From Planctomycetaceae bacterium (GTDB taxonomy: Bacteria; Planctomycetota; Planctomycetia; Planctomycetales; Planctomycetaceae), in assembly GCA_020426325.1 (NCBI GenBank), contig JAGQQG010000008.1, positions 1 through 64,000 of the forward strand: a stretch of 64,000 nucleotides of DNA, written 5' to 3'. Position numbers and translations under genes: made by a program. A model generated the notes under the pieces. That model was given only the letters and a program-made list of their open reading frames with translations. It did not search any database and was not told the origin of the DNA. Below are positions 39,550 to 48,406 of the stretch, piece after piece. Position 1 is the first letter of the stretch, and each line of letters begins with the position of its first letter.

Positions 39550-41022
39550 ATGCTTTCACGCGTTTTCTATTGGGGAATCGTTCTACAAATCCTGCTCTCA
39601 AGGCAGATGTTTGCCACAGACTCGCAACCGAACATTGTCATCATCCTTGCGGACGACATGGGGTCAGGCGATGTCCACGCTTTGAACTCCGCTTCACAAA
39701 TCCCGACTCCACATCTCGACCGGCTGGCGAGTGAGGGGATGACGTTTACTGATGCTCATACCCCGTCGGCTGTCTGTACTCCGACCCGTTACGGACTGTT
39801 GACCGGACGATACTGCTGGAGGACCCGGCTGAAGAGCGGTGTGCAGGATGGATACGGTCCACCGTTGATCGATCGGGAGCGTCAAACGATTGCCGAACTG
39901 TTGAAAGAGGCCGGTTATCACACGGGCATCGTAGGCAAGTGGCACCTGGGGCTCGGCTTCGCCAAACAGGGGGACGAGTTCGATTTCTCCCAGCCGGTTG
40001 ATGACGGACCACACACGCATGGGTTTGACTTCTCCTGCGTCATCCCTGCGTCACTCGACTTCCCACCGTATCTGTACCTGCGAAACGGCAAGCCAACCGA
40101 ATATCCCTCGCTCACTCAAGCGGCGATGGAGTTCCCAAGGTTTCTCCGTCAGGGAGAACGGTCTCCCGATCTCGACATGGTGGGTGTGCTCGATGAGTTA
40201 GCGTCGCAAGCGATCGTATTCATCGAGCAGCAGGCCAAATCAGATGATCCGTTCTTTCTGTATGTTCCGCTGACAGCTCCCCACAAGCCGGTTTGGCCAC
40301 ATCCCCGCTTTGTGGGCAAAACGAACCTTGGCCCCTACGGCGACTTCGTGATGCAGGTCGATGCAACCGTTGGAGACATCATGTTTGCGATGGAGGATGC
40401 AGGAGTTGCTGATGAAACTCTCGTCATCTTTACCAGCGACAACGGGTCGTTCATGTATCGCACGGATGACGCCGACGCGGTTGATCATGTTTCCGATCCG
40501 ACCCAACAGCGATACACGTCGGCTCACCACACAGCGAATGGTCCCTATCGTGGGACCAAAGCCGACATCTGGGAGGCCGGACACCGCGTCCCGTTTTTCG
40601 CAAGATGGCCGGGGACAATCGAACCGGCCAGCCGGTGTGATCTCACGATCTGCCTGACGGACCTTTTCGCGACAGCGGCTGAGATCGTCAACGTTACACC
40701 GGAGAGTGACGCGGGACCGGACAGCTTCAGCATCCTTTCGCTGCTCGAAGGAGCGGACCGGTCGTCCCCACGAGCGCCGGTGATTCATCACTCGGGGAAC
40801 GGCATGTTCGCCATTCGAGACGGGCAATGGAAGCTGGTTCTCGGCAACGGGTCAGGAGGTCGTCAGGCACCCCGAGGCGAGCCGTTCAAGCGGCCGTTTC
40901 AATTGTTCGACCTTTCAAGCGATCTCGGTGAACACACGGATGTCATCGCTCAACACCCTGACATCGCCGCACGTCTGGAACAGCAGTGTGAACGGATTCG
41001 CGACAGCGGGACGAGCCGATAG
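39550..41022 (+). CDS. Secreted sulfatase
   Basis: A 490-residue type I sulfatase. A signal peptide (1-22) precedes PNIVIILADDMG with metal-binding D35-D36. The formylglycine motif is C76-T-P-T-R80, so activation requires a formylglycine-generating enzyme. KWHLGLG and FTSDNGS are further active-site segments. It would remove sulfate esters from glycans or other sulfated molecules in the periplasm or outside the cell. GGAG precedes the ATG; the gap to DUF1501 is 30 bases. It ends seven bases before the convergent GlmU-like gene. Confidence 0.92.
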   Translation: MLSRVFYWGIVLQILLSRQMFATDSQPNIVIILADDMGSGDVHALNSASQIPTPHLDRLASEGMTFTDAHTPSAVCTPTRYGLLTGRYCWRTRLKSGVQDGYGPPLIDRERQTIAELLKEAGYHTGIVGKWHLGLGFAKQGDEFDFSQPVDDGPHTHGFDFSCVIPASLDFPPYLYLRNGKPTEYPSLTQAAMEFPRFLRQGERSPDLDMVGVLDELASQAIVFIEQQAKSDDPFFLYVPLTAPHKPVWPHPRFVGKTNLGPYGDFVMQVDATVGDIMFAMEDAGVADETLVIFTSDNGSFMYRTDDADAVDHVSDPTQQRYTSAHHTANGPYRGTKADIWEAGHRVPFFARWPGTIEPASRCDLTICLTDLFATAAEIVNVTPESDAGPDSFSILSLLEGADRSSPRAPVIHHSGNGMFAIRDGQWKLVLGNGSGGRQAPRGEPFKRPFQLFDLSSDLGEHTDVIAQHPDIAARLEQQCERIRDSGTSR

Positions 41023-41029
41023 GATTGCA

Positions 41030-42325
41030 TCAGTTGCGGACAGTCGTGCGAGCCGTCCTTGCTGCCAGACGATCAGCGGCGACCGTCCGCTCGTTTGCTG
41101 TCGCTCGATAAGCGTGACGCAGAAGCCTTTCGAGTGCCGGAGTCAGTTCGACATCCCGACGGCTCATCGCGATGCGGGCAGTCGCGATGCCCGCTTCCAG
41201 CCCTTCGAGACTGAGCGTCTCCGGGTTGCCATGCCAAATACGACTGAACGGGGGAATGTGCTTCGGAAGGAGTTCACCTGCCGGCAGGACCAGGCTCATC
41301 GCGCCGACGGATGTTCCCGTGTTGAGAAAGCTGCCGATGGCCGTCTTCGCGTGGTCGCCGATGAAACAGCCGACCTTCTTGGAGCCCGAATCGATCGAGA
41401 CGCCGGAGAGAGGCACTTTGACGGCTGAGTAATCGTTCTTGAGGTCGCTATTTGTGGTCAGGGCTCCAAGGTTGACCCACGGACAGACATATCCGTGTCC
41501 GAGGAAACCGTCGTGGTACTTGTTGGCATGACTGTGGAGGATGCACTCCTCGATCTCGCCTCCGACGCGGCAGACCGGGCCGATCGTGGTCCCCGCCTTC
41601 ACGTTCGCCCGAAAGAGCTGGCTCTCCCGTCCGATGAAGCACGGTCCCTCGACACGCGTGAACGCCTGAAGTTGTGCCCCTTCGTCGATCCAGACAGGAC
41701 CTTTCCGTGCGTCGATCACGACGTAGGGGTCCAAATCGGCTGTCGGGTGAATGTACACGTCAGCGTCACTGCCGAGGATGGCCACGCGCGGATCGATGTT
41801 TGCCTTGATGGGACGTGTGACTCGTCGACTGAAGTCTGCAATGAGTTGCTCGCAGTTGTGTTCAATCAGGTTCCAGGGGTACTGGAGGAGCACACCATCG
41901 ACCGGGACGGCCTGACGCGTGGCTGCCAGCTGAGAGATCGCAGTGCCAATCGGCTGCGATTCCAGCAGAGGGACTTCGTCCGGATGCAAGACAAGCACGA
42001 CAGGCGTGTCGTCGATGACTCCAACGCTTTGGGGATCAATATTGCCAACCATTTGAGGATCAGCCAACCAGCGGCCATTGATCAATAGCGTTGGAGCTTG
42101 TGACAGCCATTGAGGATCGTTGACCGCCAGTTGCGGATGTTCCTCGGCATAGACCTCCGCGAGTTCTTCCCGGATCAGAGCCCCCCATTCAGCATCTCTG
42201 CAGTCACGCATAAGGCGTTCACGCAGAGGACCATGTCCGCAGACAAGCTCAAAGACGGGGCGCAACAACGTCAGCGGTGCAAATTGACGTGACGTCTCAT
42301 CCTCGAACAGCGCAATCCGTTGCAC
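41030..42325 (-). CDS. GlmU-like sugar nucleotidyltransferase family protein
   Basis: A 431-residue protein. Residues 1-180 form an N-terminal domain reminiscent of putative sugar nucleotidyltransferases (MQRIALFEDETSRQFAPLTLLRPVFELVCG), without a clear GxGTRM signature. Residues about 200-390 are a left-handed beta-helix of hexapeptide repeats (YIHPTADLDPYVVID, GPVWIDEGAQLQAF, CFIGDHAKTAIGSF) typical of GlmU and acyl- or acetyltransferases. The start is GTG at 42325, with GGAG ten bases upstream; the frame opens 32 codons earlier without support. Likely in nucleotide-sugar synthesis for cell-surface glycans, near manC. The substrate is unknown. Confidence 0.75.
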   Translation of the reverse strand: MQRIALFEDETSRQFAPLTLLRPVFELVCGHGPLRERLMRDCRDAEWGALIREELAEVYAEEHPQLAVNDPQWLSQAPTLLINGRWLADPQMVGNIDPQSVGVIDDTPVVLVLHPDEVPLLESQPIGTAISQLAATRQAVPVDGVLLQYPWNLIEHNCEQLIADFSRRVTRPIKANIDPRVAILGSDADVYIHPTADLDPYVVIDARKGPVWIDEGAQLQAFTRVEGPCFIGRESQLFRANVKAGTTIGPVCRVGGEIEECILHSHANKYHDGFLGHGYVCPWVNLGALTTNSDLKNDYSAVKVPLSGVSIDSGSKKVGCFIGDHAKTAIGSFLNTGTSVGAMSLVLPAGELLPKHIPPFSRIWHGNPETLSLEGLEAGIATARIAMSRRDVELTPALERLLRHAYRATANERTVAADRLAARTARTTVRN

Positions 42326-42665
42326 AGTCTCGACTCCGCGAATGCAGCTGAGGGGAACAGGCAACGAAGCGAACGCTCGCTGCCGACAGGAGGGGAGACG
42401 GATTCTACGCCGCGTCTCCAAAAGGAGGAAGGGGAATCCGGTTGCGGTCCGGGGCTAACGCACCTCTCAAATTGGGAGAGCGAAGGTCCACGCGAATCGC
42501 AAAGTAAGTTGTTTCTTCATCAGCAGTTGCGAATCGGAAGGTGCCGCGCCTTGCCGACTTGAGAGTTGTCCAGGATCAATCTCCCGTCAGCCCGGCTGAC
42601 CGGTCAACTCGATCAATCCGACATCCACTTCCAGGGTGTGCATTAACGATCTGAGCAGGGTCGGT
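42326..42665. other. Intergenic region between ruvX and the GlmU-like gene
   Basis: About 340 bases with no convincing gene. It contains GTCAGCC-C-GGCTGAC at 42586-42600, a near-perfect palindrome that could form a hairpin after ruvX, and should hold the promoter of the GlmU-like gene. Confidence 0.5.
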
Positions 42666-43196
42666 CTATCGATAATAGGGTGCAGGAGAGATCGTGCGGT
42701 CGTTGCTGTCGATGTAACTTTGAAGGATAATCTGAGCGGCGATCTTGTCCCTGAGTTCCTTGCGTCGCCCCCCTCGGATGCCTGCATCGCGGAGATGATC
42801 GTTGGCCATGCTGGTGGTGTAGCGTTCATCGCGGAAGGCGACAGGACAGCCGGTGACCTGCGCAACCCATTGACCAAACTCGCGCGCCTCAGTCGCTTTG
42901 CCCCCCTCATCGCCACTCATGTGGACGGGGAGTCCGACCACGATCCCAATAATACGGTACTCTTTCACGGTCTGTTTCAAAAACAGTTCGTCAGCCTCGA
43001 TCGAATACCGCGAGTAGTTCTCCAGCGGACTGGCGATGATCTGCAAGTCATCACAGACGGCCACTCCCAGGCGTTTCGTGCCATAGTCGAGTCCGAGCAA
43101 CCGGCCCTCTTTGGGAAGGATCGCACCCATGCCATGCGACATGAGATGTCGCGTTTCTTCCTGTGAATCGTGCTGCGACTCAGAGGTATTGCTCAT
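42666..43196 (-). CDS. ruvX: Holliday junction resolvase-like RuvX (YqgF)
   Basis: A 176-residue RNase H-fold protein. LLGLDYGTKRLGVAV marks the first strand with its catalytic aspartate; GIVVGLPVHMSGDEG and FRDERYTTSMA follow. In E. coli YqgF is essential and linked to 16S rRNA 5' processing as well as resolvase-like activity. The start at 43196 overlaps the manC end by 17 bases; an ATG 18 codons later (43142) preceded by AGGAAGA is a reasonable alternative. The N-terminal extension before the fold is Ser/Gln/His-rich. Confidence 0.85.
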   Translation of the reverse strand: MSNTSESQHDSQEETRHLMSHGMGAILPKEGRLLGLDYGTKRLGVAVCDDLQIIASPLENYSRYSIEADELFLKQTVKEYRIIGIVVGLPVHMSGDEGGKATEAREFGQWVAQVTGCPVAFRDERYTTSMANDHLRDAGIRGGRRKELRDKIAAQIILQSYIDSNDRTISPAPYYR

Positions 43197-44253
43197 ACCC
43201 GGATTCCCTGAGCTTCTGAATGAGTTGACGAATGGCGTTCTCGTCATGTTTGGATGCAACGAAAGTGGCATCCTGTGTGTGGACGATGATCAGATCGCGC
43301 ACGCCGAGGGTCGCAATCAGATGTTCCTTCTCGCCTCGGATGATGCAGCCGGAGGTGTCGACGCCGCAGTGAAGATTGACGACCGTATTGCCATGCTCAT
43401 CCTGTGGATGCAGCCGCTCCAGTGCGTGCCAACTCCCTACGTCATCCCACGTATAGGGAGCTTCGAGCAGGCAGATGTTGTCAGCTCGTTCGAGCACTCC
43501 GTGGTCAATCGAGATCGACTTCATCTGCGGAAATTGCTCCGCCAGTGCTACGGACCACTCATCGGTGCCGACTGTCGGGACGAGTAGTTGGAGTTGTGCA
43601 TGAATATCCGGTTCGAATTGTTTCAGGCAATCGAGGATGGTTTCCGCCCGCCAGACGAAGATGCCGCAGTTCCAGAAGAAGCGTCCTGATTCGACGTACT
43701 CCTGAGCGGTGGCTGCATCCGGCTTTTCACGAAACGAGGCGACCTGAGTCCCCGGCTCATCTGTCGACAGCGGGGAGCCCTGTTCGATGTATCCAAAGCC
43801 GGTCGCCGGATATGTCGGCCGCACTCCAAACAGCACGAGTCGACCGGGGTCCGTCTCGATCAGACGTGTCGCCTGCTCGATCGCCTGACGGAATTTCTCA
43901 GATGGTGAAATGATATGATCTGCGGGCATCACCACCATGACGGCATCCGGGTCGGACGCAAGAAGTTGGATCGCAGCGAGACCGATGCAGGGAGCCGTGT
44001 TTCGTCCGCAGGGCTCTTCGATAATGTGACTCGCAGGGATCTCGGGCAACTGCTGTCGCGTCGCGTCCGCCTGGACCGCATTCGTCACCACCCAGAACTG
44101 TTTCGCAGCAATATCAGGCTGACAACGGTCGAAGGTCGACTGGATGAGCGATCTCTCGCCCGACAGCGTCAGGAACTGCTTGGGGAACGTCTCACGGCTC
44201 TGTGGCCAGAACCGAGTCCCACTTCCTCCAGCCATGATGACAGCGTGCTTCAT
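43180..44253 (-). CDS. manC: Mannose-1-phosphate guanylyltransferase
   Basis: A 357-residue GDP-mannose pyrophosphorylase. MAGGSGTRFWPQSR at 7-20 is the nucleotidyltransferase signature, with FPKQFL, EEPCGRNTAPC, VMPADHII, ATGFGYIE and FREKPD in the usual order. It makes GDP-mannose from mannose-1-phosphate and GTP, feeding mannosylated or fucosylated glycans. The C-terminal cupin isomerase domain found in bifunctional ManC/AlgA is absent. It overlaps ruvX and is divergent from the inositol oxygenase gene. Confidence 0.93.
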   Translation of the reverse strand: MKHAVIMAGGSGTRFWPQSRETFPKQFLTLSGERSLIQSTFDRCQPDIAAKQFWVVTNAVQADATRQQLPEIPASHIIEEPCGRNTAPCIGLAAIQLLASDPDAVMVVMPADHIISPSEKFRQAIEQATRLIETDPGRLVLFGVRPTYPATGFGYIEQGSPLSTDEPGTQVASFREKPDAATAQEYVESGRFFWNCGIFVWRAETILDCLKQFEPDIHAQLQLLVPTVGTDEWSVALAEQFPQMKSISIDHGVLERADNICLLEAPYTWDDVGSWHALERLHPQDEHGNTVVNLHCGVDTSGCIIRGEKEHLIATLGVRDLIIVHTQDATFVASKHDENAIRQLIQKLRESGYEQYL

Positions 44254-44402
44254 GATGATTGTCGAAGTGTTAAGAAGGATTGCGCGTTGGATTGTGCCTG
44301 GTTTCGTGATTCAGGCATTGGTTGCCTGCGACACGGTTGTGTACCATGGGACCTCGCTACTTGAACTCCGATCAGATCCCGATCCGTTTCGTGAGCCACA
44401 TC

Positions 44403-45299
44403 ATGGTCCGCCCCAGTGATTCCGTCAAACGGGTTACAGAGAACGATTCGCCACTCGACTCCCTTCACGAATGGGAGGACGATCTTTTGCGACGCTATCC
44501 GGAACCTCAAGAGTCTCCATCTGCAGAAGAAAGTCATACATTTCGCGACTATGACGAGGGGACTCGACCGGGTGTACGGGAATTCTATCGCCTGAATCAT
44601 CGCTATCAGACGGTCGATTTCGTCCGGTCGATGCGTGCGAAGTATCTGCCACTGCAACAACAGAGAATGGGGATCTGGGAGGCAATCGAAAAGCTGAATG
44701 CCCTCACCGACGACAGCGACCCGGACACCGAGTTGCCGCAGATCGTACATGCAGTGCAGACCGCCGAGGCGATCCGGGCCGACGGGCATCCGGACTGGTT
44801 CGTCCTCACGGGACTGATCCATGACCTCGGAAAAGTGCTCTGTCTATTTGGGGAACCGCAATGGGCAGTCGTGGGAGACACCTTCCCCGTCGGATGTGCC
44901 TTCTCAGACAAGATCGTGCTGGCGGAGTTCTTCACGGATAACCCGGACACGCAATTTCCCGAGTATCAGACGACCTGCGGTATCTACGAGGAACACTGCG
45001 GACTCGAAAACGTGCTGATGTCCTGGGGACACGATGAATATCTGTACCACGTGGTGAAGGACTATCTGCCGATAGAGGCACTCGTCATGATCCGGTATCA
45101 CTCGTTCTACCCGGCACATCGCGAAGGGGAATACCAGCACCTGATGAACGCTCATGATCAGGAGTTGTTCGACTGGGTCCGATGCTTCAACCCGTATGAT
45201 CTCTACACGAAGGTTGATCATCCTCCCGACCTGGATAGGCTGTTGCCGTGGTATCAGGATCTGGTCAGCCGGTATTTCCCGGACGAACTGGCCTGGTAG
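44403..45299 (+). CDS. myo-Inositol oxygenase (MIOX family)
   Basis: A 298-residue protein with the MIOX signatures [29 protein letters not shown], continuing to the HD-type di-iron ligands: [19 protein letters not shown], the [13 protein letters not shown] histidine, RYHSFYP and the late [10 protein letters not shown] aspartate. The enzyme uses a mixed-valent di-iron centre and oxygen to convert myo-inositol to D-glucuronate. Bacterial members are much less common than eukaryotic ones. Start ATG 44403 is provisional; an in-frame ATG at 44346 exists and neither has a good SD. The product glucuronate could feed surface-polymer synthesis or catabolism. Confidence 0.88.
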   Translation: MVRPSDSVKRVTENDSPLDSLHEWEDDLLRRYPEPQESPSAEESHTFRDYDEGTRPGVREFYRLNHRYQTVDFVRSMRAKYLPLQQQRMGIWEAIEKLNALTDDSDPDTELPQIVHAVQTAEAIRADGHPDWFVLTGLIHDLGKVLCLFGEPQWAVVGDTFPVGCAFSDKIVLAEFFTDNPDTQFPEYQTTCGIYEEHCGLENVLMSWGHDEYLYHVVKDYLPIEALVMIRYHSFYPAHREGEYQHLMNAHDQELFDWVRCFNPYDLYTKVDHPPDLDRLLPWYQDLVSRYFPDELAW

Positions 45300-45525
45300 C
45301 ACAATCCATTGCTGCATTGTCCCCGGCCTGGCAGAGGCTGTGCCTTCCAAGTTTCAGGATCATATCAAGTCCTCTGTCCTCGGGTGCGTTCATCGACCGT
45401 TTACAACCATTCCGGCCGCTGTCAGAATGAAGGTCTCACCCGGTTTGCGGAGCCTCTGGCTCTTCAAGTCTTGCCTGCCTCATCAGATGACATCTCTGCT
45501 CCTTCAGACGGAAGAACACGCCCTC

Positions 45526-48216
45526 ATGTTTGGATTCCACCGGCGAATAATGGCACAGGTTGCTGGACTCCTCGTCACTCTCATTCTTCCGCACATTCTG
45601 TCGGCACAAGTCGTTAAGCCTCCGGAGGAGGAGGACAAGATCGTGCTCATCGGCAATACGCTTGCTGAGCGGATGCAGTATTTCGGTGACTGGGAGACGC
45701 TGCTTCACAGCCGGTTTCCGGATAAGCATCTTGTGGTGCGAAACCTCGGCTGGTCAGCCGACTCGATCAACGATCGGATGAGATCGCTCAACTTTCAGGA
45801 TCATGGGCACACGCTCTTCGATCACCAGCCAGACACGATCCTCGCGTTCTTCGGATTCAATGAATCGTTTGCTGGTCCTGATGGCGCAGATCAGTTTCGA
45901 GAAGACTTAAAACAGTTCATCAGCGATTTGCGTCAGTTGAAATACCCGCATCAAACGTATGACCGGGGGGCTGAGACCCCAAAGCTGTACGACGGCACAG
46001 GTGAAGTCGAGAAGACACCACAGATCGTGCTCATCTCCCCGATCGCGAATGAGGATTTGAAGGACCGTGGAATCCTGGCGGGTCAGGCGAATAACGAGAA
46101 CCTGCAACTTTACACTGACGCCATGCGTGAAGTGGCCAAAACGAATGACGTGCCTTTCGTCGACCTGTTTACTCCGACGAAGGCGATCATGGACAGGCAC
46201 GAGCAACCGTTGACGTTCAATGGTGTCCATCTCAATGAATATGGACACGAGAAGCTTGCTCCGATTCTGGACGAGGCCCTGTTCGGAGATCTGCCTGCAG
46301 AAACCTTGTCAGACGCCCAACTCGATTCGCTGCGGGCGGCGGTTGTTGAGAAGAATCTGCAACATTGGTACGACTTCCGGGCCGTCAATGGCTACTACAT
46401 CTACGGCGATCGCAAGGAGCCGTTTGGTGTGGTGAACTTCCCGGCGGAGTTTACAAAGCTTCGTAAGATGGTTGCGAACCGGGATGCGCGCATCTGGGCA
46501 CTGGCTGCGGGTGAAGAGGTGTCCAAAGTCATTGATGATTCCAACTCGGGAGATTTCGTCGATGTTGTGACCAACTTCGAGCAGGATGTCCACATCACCC
46601 CTCCCGAAGAGGCGATCGATCTCTTCACGCTGTCCGATGGATTTGAGATTCAACTGGTCGCGTCCGAGATCGACTTCCCGGATTTGGAGAATCCTGTTCA
46701 GATGGCGTTCGACGGAAAGGGTCGCCTGTGGGTCACGACCATGGGGGCCTATCCGATGTACCTTCCGGGCACGCCTGTTGACGACAAGGTCCTCATTCTG
46801 GAGGACACTGATCGCGACGGTCGGATGGACAAGGAGACGATCTTCGCTGACGGCTTACATGTGCCGACAGGGATCGAACTGGGGGACGGTGGTGCGTATG
46901 TGGCTCAGCAGCCGAATCTGATGTACCTCCCGGACGCCGACGGCGATGACCACGCAGACGAAAAGCAGCTCATCCTGCATGGATTCGACTCCGCCGACTC
47001 GCATCACTCAATCAGTGCCTTCGAGTGGGGACCGGGCGGTGGTCTCTACTTTCAAGAGGGGACGTTCCACCATTCTCAGGTGGAGACCCCCTATGGTCCA
47101 CAGCGGCTTGCGAACGCGGGGGTGTTCCGCTACGAACCTCGCACTGAGAAGTTCAGTGTGCATGTGAGTTACTCGTTCGCCAATCCCTGGGGGCACGTGT
47201 TTGATCAGTGGGGACAGAACTTCGTCGCTGATGCCTCCGGAGGGGCGAACTACTTCGGGGCAGCGTTTTCCGGTGACGTCGACCACCCACGGAAGCATCC
47301 GAACCTGAAACAGTTTCTCGTCAAGCAGTGGCGACCGACTGCCGGATGCGAGATCGTTTCCAGCCGTAATTTTCCCAAAGAGATGCAGGGGGACTATCTC
47401 CTCAACAACTGCATCGGTTTCCAGGGAGTCTTGCAGTATCGGGTGAAAGACGAAGGCTCGGGTTTCTTCGCGGAGCCGATCGAGCCGCTGTTGCGATCGA
47501 GTGATCCGAACTTCCGTCCTGTCGATCTCCAATTTGGTCCGGACGGGGCACTCTACTTGATCGACTGGTTCAACCCGCTCGTAGGTCACATGCAGCACTC
47601 GTTACGGGACCCAAAGCGAGACAAGTCGCATGGCCGCATCTGGCGGGTGGTGTACACGGGCAAACCACTCGTCGATCCGCCACTCATCGCCGGCCAGGCA
47701 TTACCCTACTTGCTCGACCTGTTGAAGTCGTACGAAGATCGCACACGGTACCGGGCGAGACGAGAACTGCGCGAGCATCCAACGGAACAAGTTGTGGCTG
47801 CCGTCGACGAGTGGCTTGGAAAACAAAAGCCGGAAGACGATCAATACGAGCAGTTGCTGCTGGAGGGCCTGTGGGTCAAACAACATCATAACGCGGTCGA
47901 TGAGGACCTGTTGAACCGCTTGCTGACGACGAGCGATCCGCGCGTGCGTGCCGCTGCGACGCGCGTGCTGAGCTACTGGTCGGATCAGATCGACGACTCG
48001 CTGCAGTTGCTGCAACAGCAGATCGCCGACGAGCATCCGCGCGTCCGCCTCGAAGCCGTACGGGCCCTCAGTTTCTATCGAGGCGAAGACGCTCAAGCAG
48101 CAATGGACATCTCCGCAGAAGCGTTCCTGTCCGATGTCGACGATTACCTGCAATACACACTCGACGAGACAATGGCCACATTGCAGGCGCGAGTTGACGC
48201 ACAGTCGAAGGAGTAG
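45526..48216 (+). CDS. Secreted SGNH-hydrolase-like plus membrane-bound-dehydrogenase-like protein with HEAT repeats
   Basis: An 896-residue exported protein. The signal peptide (1-28) is followed by an SGNH-type region (about 35-245) with IVLIGNTLAE (GDSL-block variant), FFGFNES and GVHLNEYGH. Residues about 360-745 are a beta-propeller of the putative membrane-bound dehydrogenase type (GFEIQLVASEIDFPDLENPVQMAFDGKGRLWV, and PDGALYLIDWFNPLVGH). About 750-880 contain HEAT-like helices. No CxxCH is present; the next gene supplies one. Start ATG 45526 is chosen for its fit to a signal peptide. Substrate unknown; glycan deacetylation plus sugar oxidation is one hypothesis. Confidence 0.8.
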   Translation: MFGFHRRIMAQVAGLLVTLILPHILSAQVVKPPEEEDKIVLIGNTLAERMQYFGDWETLLHSRFPDKHLVVRNLGWSADSINDRMRSLNFQDHGHTLFDHQPDTILAFFGFNESFAGPDGADQFREDLKQFISDLRQLKYPHQTYDRGAETPKLYDGTGEVEKTPQIVLISPIANEDLKDRGILAGQANNENLQLYTDAMREVAKTNDVPFVDLFTPTKAIMDRHEQPLTFNGVHLNEYGHEKLAPILDEALFGDLPAETLSDAQLDSLRAAVVEKNLQHWYDFRAVNGYYIYGDRKEPFGVVNFPAEFTKLRKMVANRDARIWALAAGEEVSKVIDDSNSGDFVDVVTNFEQDVHITPPEEAIDLFTLSDGFEIQLVASEIDFPDLENPVQMAFDGKGRLWVTTMGAYPMYLPGTPVDDKVLILEDTDRDGRMDKETIFADGLHVPTGIELGDGGAYVAQQPNLMYLPDADGDDHADEKQLILHGFDSADSHHSISAFEWGPGGGLYFQEGTFHHSQVETPYGPQRLANAGVFRYEPRTEKFSVHVSYSFANPWGHVFDQWGQNFVADASGGANYFGAAFSGDVDHPRKHPNLKQFLVKQWRPTAGCEIVSSRNFPKEMQGDYLLNNCIGFQGVLQYRVKDEGSGFFAEPIEPLLRSSDPNFRPVDLQFGPDGALYLIDWFNPLVGHMQHSLRDPKRDKSHGRIWRVVYTGKPLVDPPLIAGQALPYLLDLLKSYEDRTRYRARRELREHPTEQVVAAVDEWLGKQKPEDDQYEQLLLEGLWVKQHHNAVDEDLLNRLLTTSDPRVRAAATRVLSYWSDQIDDSLQLLQQQIADEHPRVRLEAVRALSFYRGEDAQAAMDISAEAFLSDVDDYLQYTLDETMATLQARVDAQSKE

Positions 48217-48406
48217 TCGTTGGTGAGGCATTTGGAGCGTCCACAGAGGGCGAAGTGGAGCGTGTGACACTGTTGCGGTGCCTGCGTCCAGGAAGGGGCG
48301 TCAACTGCTGTTGCGGCTCGGCAGGAGACTCGCCCTCCCATGAAGCCGGTTGACCGGTTTCAACAAGACTGTCTTACAAAGTGATTCATTGACTGAAGAG
48401 TGATCG

